From contig NZ_AGIK01000001.1 of the NCBI RefSeq assembly GCF_000230675.1, positions 620,001-684,000 of the forward strand: a stretch of 64,000 bases of DNA, written 5' to 3'. Origin of the DNA: Synechococcus sp. WH 8016. Lineage in GTDB: Bacteria > Cyanobacteriota > Cyanobacteriia > PCC-6307 > Cyanobiaceae. Below, one piece after another: positions 36,040-43,126 of the stretch. Position 1 is the stretch's first letter. Each line of letters opens with the position of its first letter. The notes under the pieces are model-generated. The model was not told where the DNA came from. It saw only the letters and a program-made list of their open reading frames with translations, and searched no databases. The translations under genes and the position numbers were made by a program.

Positions 36040-36441
36040 CTATGACGCCTCCAGGGCGCGGAACGTAATCGGCTCAAATTTGGCGATGCTCACACTCCAA
36101 CAACGTGAGCTGATCGCTAGCAGTCCCCGCTGAAAGGCTGCGCTATCTCCTGTGGTGAGCCAGGTTGCTTTGAGAAGCGGTAAATCCTCAGGCAAATGCT
36201 CCATGCCCAGTTCGGCCATCAGCAAACTTCCTGGCCCCGCTTCGCGTTGCAAGGGCCCTTGATCACTGCGTTGCCAAACGCGAAGAAGGAGTTCCAAAGC
36301 CAGCTCACAGGCGATCTGCACAGGCACCCCCGCCTCATCTTGCGTCACATCCCGCGGCAGGGAGCGTCCCCCGAGGGGCATCGCCCGTTTCCCATTCTGC
36401 TCAAACAAGGCGATGGCAAGGAGGTAGGGAGAGTCGGCCAT
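36040..36441 (-). CDS. Conserved hypothetical protein
   Basis: A 133-residue soluble protein beginning MADSPYLLAIALFEQNGKRA. It has a mixed alpha/beta look (VPVQIACELALELLLRVWQ; LPEDLPLLKATWLTTGDSAAF) and no signal peptide or known motif. It is convergent with the hydrolase gene, about 30 bases apart. Confidence 0.6.
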   Translation of the reverse strand: MADSPYLLAIALFEQNGKRAMPLGGRSLPRDVTQDEAGVPVQIACELALELLLRVWQRSDQGPLQREAGPGSLLMAELGMEHLPEDLPLLKATWLTTGDSAAFQRGLLAISSRCWSVSIAKFEPITFRALEAS

Positions 36442-36820
36442 CAGCAGCAGCTTCGGAGGTGATCATCTTGATCGATTCGAACTCCGAACCACGACTTTCG
36501 CCTGCTGCCCCAGCTTTGCGCCTGCTGCCACAGCTTTGCGCCCACAGCAAACGCTTACAACTCCAAACAGAAGAGTCAGAACTGGGCTTACGAACGCTGG
36601 ACCGGCCTGTTAGCGGCTCCAGGCTCAAAGTACGGCTGATCCCAAGGCTCATGCCCTGGACGCCACAACCGTCAGATTAAGTTAACAATTTTGTTAATTC
36701 TTACAAGCCAATAACGGAGAACAGCGCCAAGCTTCAGCCATACAAAATAAACTTTTATTTTGCTTTATGCACTTCTAGCTATTTACGCTCAAAACTATAG
36801 AATCAGCCAATGCTCATCAC
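36442..36820. other. Non-coding stretch with short tandem repeat and palindrome
   Basis: About 380 bases between two divergent genes. It holds a 20-bp tandem duplication (36501-36520 and 36521-36540, one mismatch). It also has a perfect 16-bp palindrome TTAACAATTTTGTTAA at 36682-36697 and an AT-rich tract leading to a TATAGA-like -10 at 36796. Short frames here look like chance. The right half probably carries the promoter and an operator for the GAF gene. Confidence 0.45.
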
Positions 36821-37561
36821 TTGAAAAAGCCTGAAATTCCCATAAATGAGTCAGAAAGGCTTAAAGCGCTGAATGAGTATAGAATTCTTGGCACAAAGCC
36901 TGAAGAAAATTATGACGATATTACCAAAATAGCTTCTTTAACTTGTGGCACTCCAATTGCTCTTTTGAGCCTTGTTGATTCAAATCGTCAATGGTTCAAA
37001 GCCAAGGTTGGCATTGAGGCTGAAGAGACTGTTCGCGATTGGTCATTCTGCGCCCATGCGATTCACTCCTCCGAACCTTTAATCGTTGAAGACGCATTAA
37101 AAGACGAGCGATTCTTTGACAACCCTTTAGTGCGAGGTGAGCCTAAAATCAGACTGTATGCAGGCTTTCCTCTGCAAAATGACGAAAACCTCAGAATTGG
37201 CACGCTTTGCGTGATCGACAGAGAGCCCCATGGCCTGTCCGATACACAGTTCAACATCATGCAATCTCTGTCAAGACAAGCCGTTGCCTTTCTTGAATTG
37301 AGGAAGAGATCAATCAATTTAATTGAATCTTTCTGCTCACATACTGATGAAGGCAGCTTCATCTCAACATGTTCTTATTGCAGGAAAGCAAAAGATACTG
37401 AAGGGCATTGGCAGCATCTGGATCAGTATTTATCGACACGCACGAATTTAAACTTCAGCCATGGCATCTGTGATGCATGCATAGAAGAGCATTTCCCTGA
37501 TGTCCTTGAGGTCTGGGAAACAGAAAAGAAGAGCAAGGACCTGCAAAATCCAACTCCATAA
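36821..37561 (+). CDS. GAF domain protein with C-terminal two-CxxC motif
   Basis: A 246-residue protein. A GAF domain spans about residues 20-165 (ITKIASLTCGTPIALLSLVD, RDWSFCAHAIHSSEPLIVED, GFPLQNDENLRIGTLCVID). The C-terminal 65 residues have CSYCRKAKDTEGHWQHLDQY and SHGICDACIEEHFP. This four-cysteine module is seen at the end of many sensor and response-regulator proteins and may bind zinc. No kinase, cyclase or DNA-binding domain is attached. The likely start is TTG at 36821, since no in-frame ATG precedes the family N-terminus (PEIPINESERLKALNEY). It is probably a small sensor or adaptor; the ligand is unknown. Confidence 0.82.
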   Translation: MKKPEIPINESERLKALNEYRILGTKPEENYDDITKIASLTCGTPIALLSLVDSNRQWFKAKVGIEAEETVRDWSFCAHAIHSSEPLIVEDALKDERFFDNPLVRGEPKIRLYAGFPLQNDENLRIGTLCVIDREPHGLSDTQFNIMQSLSRQAVAFLELRKRSINLIESFCSHTDEGSFISTCSYCRKAKDTEGHWQHLDQYLSTRTNLNFSHGICDACIEEHFPDVLEVWETEKKSKDLQNPTP

Positions 37562-37608
37562 GGGGAACCCTGTTCCGCTGGCATGGCCCGAGCCACAGCA
37601 CGAGCACT

Positions 37609-37622
37609 AGAACACTTGTACC
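37609..37622 (+). promoter_or_regulatory. LexA (SOS) box upstream of umuDC
   Basis: AGAACACTTGTACC matches 12 of 14 positions of the cyanobacterial SOS box AGTACWNWTGTACT and is partly palindromic. It ends 15 bases before the umuD start. A damage-inducible polymerase operon is the expected place for LexA control. Confidence 0.7.
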
Positions 37623-37637
37623 ATTAAGCGATCGTCA

Positions 37638-38093
37638 GTGTGCGCTTCCGTGAATTCGGATCGGATATCGCTTCAGCCACCCCAGCCTTTGCGACTCCAA
37701 CGGAAAGGACTCAGCCTTCCTCTGGCGAGTGATCAGGTTGCCGCAGGATTTCCCTCCCCTGCTGATGACTACATCGATGTGGGGATCGATCTCAATGAAC
37801 AACTCATTCGCCATCCAAGCAGCACCTTCTTTTTGCGCGTCAGCGGCGATTCCATGACGGGGGCGGGCATTCACCATGGCGATCTATTGGTGGTCGATCG
37901 CAGTCTCGACCCTCGTCCCGGCCGAGTGGTGGTGGCTGTCCTGGATGGCGCCTTCACTCTCAAACGCCTCGCTCGCTATCGCGGCCAACTACGCCTGGAA
38001 GCGGCGAACCCTGACTATCCCCATTTAGATCTCCATCGTTGCGGAGATGTGCAGATCTGGGGCGTCGCGATTCACGTGATCCATCCTCTTTAG
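37638..38093 (+). CDS. umuD: UmuD-like S24 peptidase, translesion polymerase subunit
   Basis: A 151-residue protein. The self-cleavage site is in VAAGFPSP (Ala-Gly), the nucleophile serine in GDSMTGAGI, and the general-base lysine in FTLKRLARY. After RecA-stimulated cleavage the processed form joins UmuC as DNA polymerase V. The start is GTG at 37638. It lies 16 bases before umuC, forming a compact SOS operon behind the LexA box. Confidence 0.94.
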   Translation: MCASVNSDRISLQPPQPLRLQRKGLSLPLASDQVAAGFPSPADDYIDVGIDLNEQLIRHPSSTFFLRVSGDSMTGAGIHHGDLLVVDRSLDPRPGRVVVAVLDGAFTLKRLARYRGQLRLEAANPDYPHLDLHRCGDVQIWGVAIHVIHPL

Positions 38094-38109
38094 CGCTCAG
38101 GTCGTCGCG

Positions 38110-39384
38110 ATGAACCAGGTCACGGCTCTGATTGATGCCAACAATTTCTACGCCTCGTGCGAGCAAAGCCTGGATCCAGCCCTGATCGGCAGGCCAGTGG
38201 TGGTGCTCTCAAATAATGATGGCTGCATCGTGGCCCGTAGCGCGGAAGCACGCGCTCTTGGCATCGCCATGGGCACCCCCTATTTCAAAGCGAAGCGCCA
38301 TCTGGAACAGCACAATGTTGTGATTCGCAGCTCGAATTACGCGCTCTATGCCGACATGAGTCAGCGGCTAATGAGTTTGCTGGAAAGCCAAGTTGAGGAT
38401 TTGGAGATTTACTCCATTGATGAGGCTTTTGCCCGGCTGAGCCGCCCCTCGAACGGAAATTTGCATCCATGGGCACAGCGGTTGCGAACCCTGGCTCGAC
38501 GCAACCTCGGTTTACCCATTGCCATTGGTCTCGGGGCCAGCAAGGGACAGGCCAAGCTGGCCAACCGCCTGGCGAAAGTGGTGCCAGCCCACGCCGGACT
38601 CTTTGATCTTGGCTTGTGTCCTGATCCCGATCGCTGGCTGGAAACAATTTCCATTGAAGACGTCTGGGGCATCGGCCGCAAACTCGCCCTCTGGTGCCGA
38701 ATGCGGGGAGTGGTCAACGCACGGGAGCTCCGTGATATGCCCAGTGGCTGCCTGCGCGCTAAGGCCGGCGTGGTGGGAGTTCGACTGCAAAGAGAACTGC
38801 AAGGTCATGCCTGCCTACCGCTTGATCTCGACCCCTCTCCGAAGCAGGAAACCTGCGTAAGCCGCAGCTTCAGCCATCCCATTACCAGCCTGGAAGAGCT
38901 CCGCGAAGCGATCGCCACCTATGTGGTGCGAGCAGCGGAAAAACTGCGCAAGCAACATCAACGCACAGCGGCTCTCACGATCTACACGCGCACGAGCCCA
39001 TTCATTCCAGCTTTTTACAGCCGAGCTGCCAGCACCAGCCTCGATCTACCCAGCAACGACACGCGGGTGTTGTTAGCAGCTGCCTTACCTCTGGTGGAAC
39101 GCATTTTTCAACCGCACCGTCCGCTGGCGAAGGCAGGTGTTCTGATGCAACACCTGCAGGGAATCGATCAACTGCAACAGCATCTATGGGTGCCCTGTAC
39201 GGAGGAAGAGCAGCAGAAACGGGAAAGCTTGATGGCAACGGTCGATCGTCTCAATCACCGCTATGGGCGAGGCACCGTGCAATGGGCCGCCTGCGGTCTG
39301 GATCCGAGCTGGGCCATGCGACGCGAACGCCTGGGTCGAGCCGCCACAACTCGCCTGAGCGACGTGCCTGTGGTGCAGGCATAA
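38110..39384 (+). CDS. umuC: UmuC-like Y-family DNA polymerase
   Basis: A 424-residue catalytic subunit of DNA polymerase V. The palm residues are ALIDANNFYASCEQ and EIYSIDEAFARL; the first has the family DxNxFY signature and the second the SxDE metal site. The helix-hairpin-helix region is ISIEDVWGIGRKLA. The C-terminal DUF4113-like end (YGRGTVQWAACGLDPSWAM) is typical of UmuC. It copies past DNA lesions with low fidelity. Confidence 0.95.
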   Translation: MNQVTALIDANNFYASCEQSLDPALIGRPVVVLSNNDGCIVARSAEARALGIAMGTPYFKAKRHLEQHNVVIRSSNYALYADMSQRLMSLLESQVEDLEIYSIDEAFARLSRPSNGNLHPWAQRLRTLARRNLGLPIAIGLGASKGQAKLANRLAKVVPAHAGLFDLGLCPDPDRWLETISIEDVWGIGRKLALWCRMRGVVNARELRDMPSGCLRAKAGVVGVRLQRELQGHACLPLDLDPSPKQETCVSRSFSHPITSLEELREAIATYVVRAAEKLRKQHQRTAALTIYTRTSPFIPAFYSRAASTSLDLPSNDTRVLLAAALPLVERIFQPHRPLAKAGVLMQHLQGIDQLQQHLWVPCTEEEQQKRESLMATVDRLNHRYGRGTVQWAACGLDPSWAMRRERLGRAATTRLSDVPVVQA

Positions 39385-39465
39385 ACAATGAATCTCTCAA
39401 AAAAATCCGAAAGAGCGCCGTTTTTCATCAACACCACAAACACAGATCGAAGCCAATGGATTGAT

Positions 39466-40593
39466 TCAATGACCAGTCACCATGTCAGTCACGATCTGAT
39501 TCCACTTCTTCTCTGGCATGTTCTTGAACATCCAATCACGAACCCAGCCTTTAAGGTCACCACAAGTGGATACATCAAGGCCGCGTCGTGATTCCTTAAT
39601 CACTGAATCTGCTGCATGCTTACGCACCGCTTGGAACTCTTCAAATATGGCAGGAACTGACCGACCAGAAGCCATCAAATCTGCAAGAAATGCAGCATCA
39701 GCAATCGCTGAGCAGGCTCCCATTCCGGCATAAGGACTGGTGGCATGGGCAGCATCACCAATCATCAAGACACGATCACGGTACCAAGGAGATAAGGCCA
39801 AAAGATCGCCAGCCTGCGTAGGCACCATTTGGTCTTCATCAGTCCATTCCAGACAGGACTGGATCAGCTCAGGAAGAGGCTTCATACGCCTAAGAATCTG
39901 ATCTTTTTTGGACTCAGTTGCACGAGGGATATAGTTTTTAAAAGCCACATACCAGCGGATTTCACCATGCCCGAGATCAGCAACTCCTGCTTTCACCCCC
40001 GGCTGCCAAAACTCCATTTGAGTGTTCAATGGTAACAATGGAGGCCGTTGATTAATCACTGATATCCAACCACCAGAACCAAGCATTCTGAGCTGAACTC
40101 CTGGATGAATAAACGTTCTAACAACACTATTAGAGCCGTCGCAAGCAATTAAAACATCACCTTGATCCGAGCGACCATCAGCAAAAGTTGCGATCGCCTG
40201 ATCCTCAACACTAGAGATGGAAACACATTCACTGCCAAGAATTAAATCATCACCGACCATTCTAGACAGCAATTCAGAAAGGCGAAATCGATTGATTTCA
40301 TAACTATCCGCTCCCTGCAATCGCGACATCGCACCGATTGGCATCTCACAGACAAATCTTCCCTTTCGACCATGGATCCGAAATGCTTCGAGGGGAGTGC
40401 CTGCCTCATCAACAGGAACCCCCAAGTCTTGCAAGATTTTGATCGCATAACTCCAAATCAGAAATCCTGTTTTCTGATTTTGAAAATGATTATATTTTTC
40501 ATGAACAGTGACAGGAATACCGTGCTTCTTAAGAGCTAAGGCAAGCGTGAGTCCAGCGATCCCTCCGCCTATGATCAATACCTTCATCATCAA
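39466..40593 (-). CDS. FAD-dependent monooxygenase
   Basis: A 375-residue flavoprotein hydroxylase of the PheA/UbiH/salicylate hydroxylase type. It has the Rossmann motif LIIGGGIAGLTLALAL, the DG motif LIACDGSNSVVRTF, and the GD motif VLMIGDAAHATSPYAGMGAC. It probably hydroxylates or epoxidises a small aromatic or isoprenoid compound with NAD(P)H. A zeaxanthin epoxidase-like role cannot be excluded. The N-terminus has three consecutive ATG codons. The gene is less GC-rich than umuC next to it and lacks an operon partner, so it may be an accessory, transferred gene. Confidence 0.83.
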   Translation of the reverse strand: MMMKVLIIGGGIAGLTLALALKKHGIPVTVHEKYNHFQNQKTGFLIWSYAIKILQDLGVPVDEAGTPLEAFRIHGRKGRFVCEMPIGAMSRLQGADSYEINRFRLSELLSRMVGDDLILGSECVSISSVEDQAIATFADGRSDQGDVLIACDGSNSVVRTFIHPGVQLRMLGSGGWISVINQRPPLLPLNTQMEFWQPGVKAGVADLGHGEIRWYVAFKNYIPRATESKKDQILRRMKPLPELIQSCLEWTDEDQMVPTQAGDLLALSPWYRDRVLMIGDAAHATSPYAGMGACSAIADAAFLADLMASGRSVPAIFEEFQAVRKHAADSVIKESRRGLDVSTCGDLKGWVRDWMFKNMPEKKWNQIVTDMVTGH

Positions 40594-40885
40594 TCCCAGG
40601 AACTAGGCCCAGCAGGAAAACCAGCCAAGCTGAGCATTTAAGAGAAATTTAGAGCATAAAAATATCCAAGACCAACATTAGCAACAACAACTTAATACCT
40701 TCACCAGCAGCAGCTTCGACTGCCCTGATGCTGTTCAAGCAAAGTGCCTATGGAAAGCCTCCTACGTCGCTGCCCAATCAGGCGATCATAATGCTAAACA
40801 CACCGAGTCAATTGGCAAAAAACGATAATCTAAATGGCAACTCTAATGATCTTTCTTACAATGCATACCAACGAATATCCAACAC
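40594..40885. other. AT-rich intergenic region, no gene seen
   Basis: About 290 bases with many in-frame stops and A-rich tracts. No convincing frame, tRNA or terminator was recognised. It lies between the monooxygenase start and the end of an orphan gene and may hold the monooxygenase promoter. Confidence 0.4.
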
Positions 40886-41188
40886 TTACAACGCATCTTG
40901 CAATAGCTGCACTTCTAATTCACGTCGACTCAGCAATAAAACCATGCGATATCCATGGCTATTAAGGCCTGTCTGTTCTCGCACAAGATCTGTATGAGCA
41001 AGCGCCAAACCACAGGTTTCAACGAAAAGAACGGGAAGACTGCCGGCATGGCCACTCATGCCTTGAAGATCAAGCGCTTGACGCACTGCTTGTTGCGCCT
41101 TTTCAGCTCCCAGGCGTTCAACAAAAGCGGGCCAGAGGTGATTCACTGGCGTGTAGGTCGAGAAGTCAATCGTGGAATCAGTCATCAA
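40886..41188 (-). CDS. Hypothetical protein, second gene of an orphan pair
   Basis: A 100-residue protein (MMTDSTIDFSTYTPVNHLWP; LGAEKAQQAVRQALDLQG; GYRMVLLLSRRELEVQLLQD). It looks soluble and helical with no known motif. Its ATG overlaps the stop of the gene at 41185, so the two are probably translated together and may act as a pair. Function unknown. Confidence 0.6.
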   Translation of the reverse strand: MMTDSTIDFSTYTPVNHLWPAFVERLGAEKAQQAVRQALDLQGMSGHAGSLPVLFVETCGLALAHTDLVREQTGLNSHGYRMVLLLSRRELEVQLLQDAL

Positions 41189-41445
41189 ACGGGCAACTGC
41201 TCAATCGCGACTGCAATCATCTGGGGCGTCACAGGAATCACTTCCAGAGCATCCTGATTATCAAGATAGGAATCGAAGGAGGCGAAACGCTCAATACAGG
41301 GATTAGCGCCCTCGACAGCACATGCCTCGATCCAATCATTATTTTCAGGCTTCACCACCACAAAGGACTGAAGGGCTTCATCGAGATCGCCACCATCGCC
41401 GATTCCTTCTCCATGCCAGATCGCTTCAAAAAATTCAGACATCAC
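41185..41445 (-). CDS. Hypothetical protein, first gene of an orphan pair
   Basis: An 86-residue acidic protein (MMSEFFEAIWHGEGIGDGGD; SFDSYLDNQDALEVIPVTPQ). No domain, signal peptide or membrane segment is visible. It is divergent from the HExxH protein gene (29 bases between starts) and overlaps the following gene by four bases. Small acidic plus small partner in a four-base overlap is also how toxin-antitoxin pairs look, but nothing specific supports that. Confidence 0.6.
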   Translation of the reverse strand: MMSEFFEAIWHGEGIGDGGDLDEALQSFVVVKPENNDWIEACAVEGANPCIERFASFDSYLDNQDALEVIPVTPQMIAVAIEQLPV

Positions 41446-41474
41446 TAAGGAGACCTATTCACCCATTATCAGTA

Positions 41475-42269
41475 ATGCAAGACCTCCAGGACTATTGCAA
41501 GCCCTTCTCGAACGCAAACGCCATCTGGCCCATGCTCCCGCTTGCACCAGACGCCATAGAGATGTGGTGGCGTCTGGTGCAAGCCACACCGCAGGGCGAA
41601 CAGTGGCCAGCCCTGCGCTCAGAGCTGCCGCAACTTTTGGTGACCCCACAACCATTCGCCCGCCTGAGTGATCGCTATCAACGCTTGGTGCTTCGGGGTG
41701 AATCACCGCAACCCAGTGATCTTGAGGATGCTCCGCGTTTAAAGGACCCGAGTGGGTTTTCCATCACCATCGCAGACCATGCCTGCGGGGCAGTGCCAGT
41801 TTTAACGGTGAGCGATCACGATGACTTTGTACTGATCATGCGCTGCCTCGCCCATCGCTGTGAAACGGTGCCAGTGCAGGAAGCCGTGCATGCACAAGCG
41901 GTTGCAGGCTTGATTCATTGGGGACTGATCAGAGAGATCGATACGAAAGCTCGATGCCAAATCTTGATTCTGCATCGAGCCCCATACAGCTCTCTCTCCG
42001 CCTCAAGCATTCCCAGCTCCCCCAGTCTCGATCAATGGATCAAGCAATCTCAAATCTGGCGACTGGAACATGAATTAACCCATATCGCTTGCCGCAAACT
42101 GGTTGGGGAAATGCGAATAAACCTCTTCGACGAACTGCTCGCCGATGCCATGGGCATGAAAAGAGCGCTAGGCCTTTTTCACGCAGATTTGTTCAGACAA
42201 GGCCTGGGCCTCAATTGCGACGGCACCATCCAAAACGATGCACGTGCCCAGGTCTATGTCAACAGTTAG
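41475..42269 (+). CDS. HExxH-motif protein, putative metallopeptidase
   Basis: A 264-residue protein with a zinc-protease-like motif near its end: HELTH (residues 199-203) followed by ELLAD (E220, D224). This gives the HExxH...ExxxD pattern of gluzincins. The N-terminal 190 residues are unrecognised. No signal peptide is visible, so it would act in the cytoplasm. The start at 41475 was chosen because the upstream extension is arginine/histidine-rich and overlaps the divergent gene. Whether it is an active protease is unproven. Confidence 0.7.
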   Translation: MQDLQDYCKPFSNANAIWPMLPLAPDAIEMWWRLVQATPQGEQWPALRSELPQLLVTPQPFARLSDRYQRLVLRGESPQPSDLEDAPRLKDPSGFSITIADHACGAVPVLTVSDHDDFVLIMRCLAHRCETVPVQEAVHAQAVAGLIHWGLIREIDTKARCQILILHRAPYSSLSASSIPSSPSLDQWIKQSQIWRLEHELTHIACRKLVGEMRINLFDELLADAMGMKRALGLFHADLFRQGLGLNCDGTIQNDARAQVYVNS

Positions 42270-42298
42270 AGCCCAACGATCATGTTACAGCCTGCCAA

Positions 42299-42448
42299 AT
42301 GGTGCTGGCACGAGCGCAAGAGCTGGAACAATTATTGGAAGCTAAACAATTGCCCTCCAACACAATCAAACTGCTCAAATTCCTAACCCAGTCCACTCTC
42401 GATCAACCGCTTAATCCAGACCTTCAAGCCAACAAAGCATTGAATTAA
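42299..42448 (+). CDS. Possible small helical protein
   Basis: A 49-residue frame, MVLARAQELEQLLEAKQLPS then a leucine-rich helix and an acidic end (NPDLQANKALN). It begins 30 bases after the HExxH gene stop on the same strand. The make-up is protein-like, but the frame is short and no family was recognised. Confidence 0.35.
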   Translation: MVLARAQELEQLLEAKQLPSNTIKLLKFLTQSTLDQPLNPDLQANKALN

Positions 42449-42684
42449 AGGAATCAATACTGACAACTTGTCTTTGCCTTTGCGGCAAGAGCATCGTGCC
42501 ATCAAGCTAGAATTTAGCCTTGCAATAAAGCGCATGGAAATATCGAATGCTGAATGAACTCATGCCCGATCAGTCTTCGAGATGCGCCCAAAATCACAAT
42601 ATAAACATTATCTTGCAAATAAGCGGAAATATGGTGTCTACCCTGAATAGCAATCAAATGCCAACCACATCACTATCACCAAAC
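42449..42684. other. Intergenic region, no gene seen
   Basis: No convincing coding frame or RNA was seen in these 236 bases. A short plus-strand frame at 42547 overlaps a minus-strand terminator and is unlikely to be real. Confidence 0.4.
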
Positions 42685-42707
42685 AAAAGCCCTGCTATTC
42701 ACAGGGC
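42685..42707 (-). terminator. Intrinsic terminator of the small secreted protein gene
   Basis: On the minus strand a 6-bp stem (GCCCTG at 42689-42694 with CAGGGC at 42702-42707) is followed by TTTTG. It lies 37 bases after the stop of the gene at 42744. Confidence 0.7.
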
Positions 42708-42743
42708 AGAAAAAGCTTCAATCCAAGGCAAGAGAGCGCAAAC

Positions 42744-42944
42744 CTATCGCTGGGTCTTCTGGTAAGCCTCCACAGCTGTAGCGATGCAATTTTCGTCGGA
42801 TTGCGTTGCTTCACTGTTTCCAGCAACAGATGCATTGCAGTTCTGAGTGATATGGCTCATCACTGAGTCAGGCACCCCAGGAGAAGCTGTGACAGCAACG
42901 GGTGCTGCAAGAGCAACCACGAGTGTGGCGAGCGCAGTTTTCAT
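42744..42944 (-). CDS. Small secreted protein, unknown function
   Basis: A 66-residue protein. A signal peptide (MKTALATLVVALAAPVAVTA) is followed by a mature part of about 45 residues with two cysteines (ITQNCNAS and DENCIAT), likely a disulfide. It is acidic and Ala/Thr-rich. The gene is monocistronic with its own terminator. No family was recognised. Confidence 0.65.
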   Translation of the reverse strand: MKTALATLVVALAAPVAVTASPGVPDSVMSHITQNCNASVAGNSEATQSDENCIATAVEAYQKTQR

Positions 42945-43126
42945 TGGGCTGAAAGAACACCCTTAATGTCTAGCTGCAAATACACACCACGGCAGCCTCT
43001 ACAAGCCCACACAGGCGGATCTGCTTCTCTGATGGTCATCTTGAACATCCCTTCGGATCAAATGACACCTTTTGAAGGTGATCGCCTTTGATTGATTCAA
43101 GGACTACCAACCCATACACCCATCCA

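Noticed and set aside
40886-41445. Toxin-antitoxin pair
   Set aside because: The small size and four-base overlap fit, but neither protein shows a known toxin fold or DNA-binding motif.
42547-42765. 72-residue plus-strand frame
   Set aside because: It runs across a minus-strand terminator and into the opposite secreted-protein gene, with a composition unlike a real protein.
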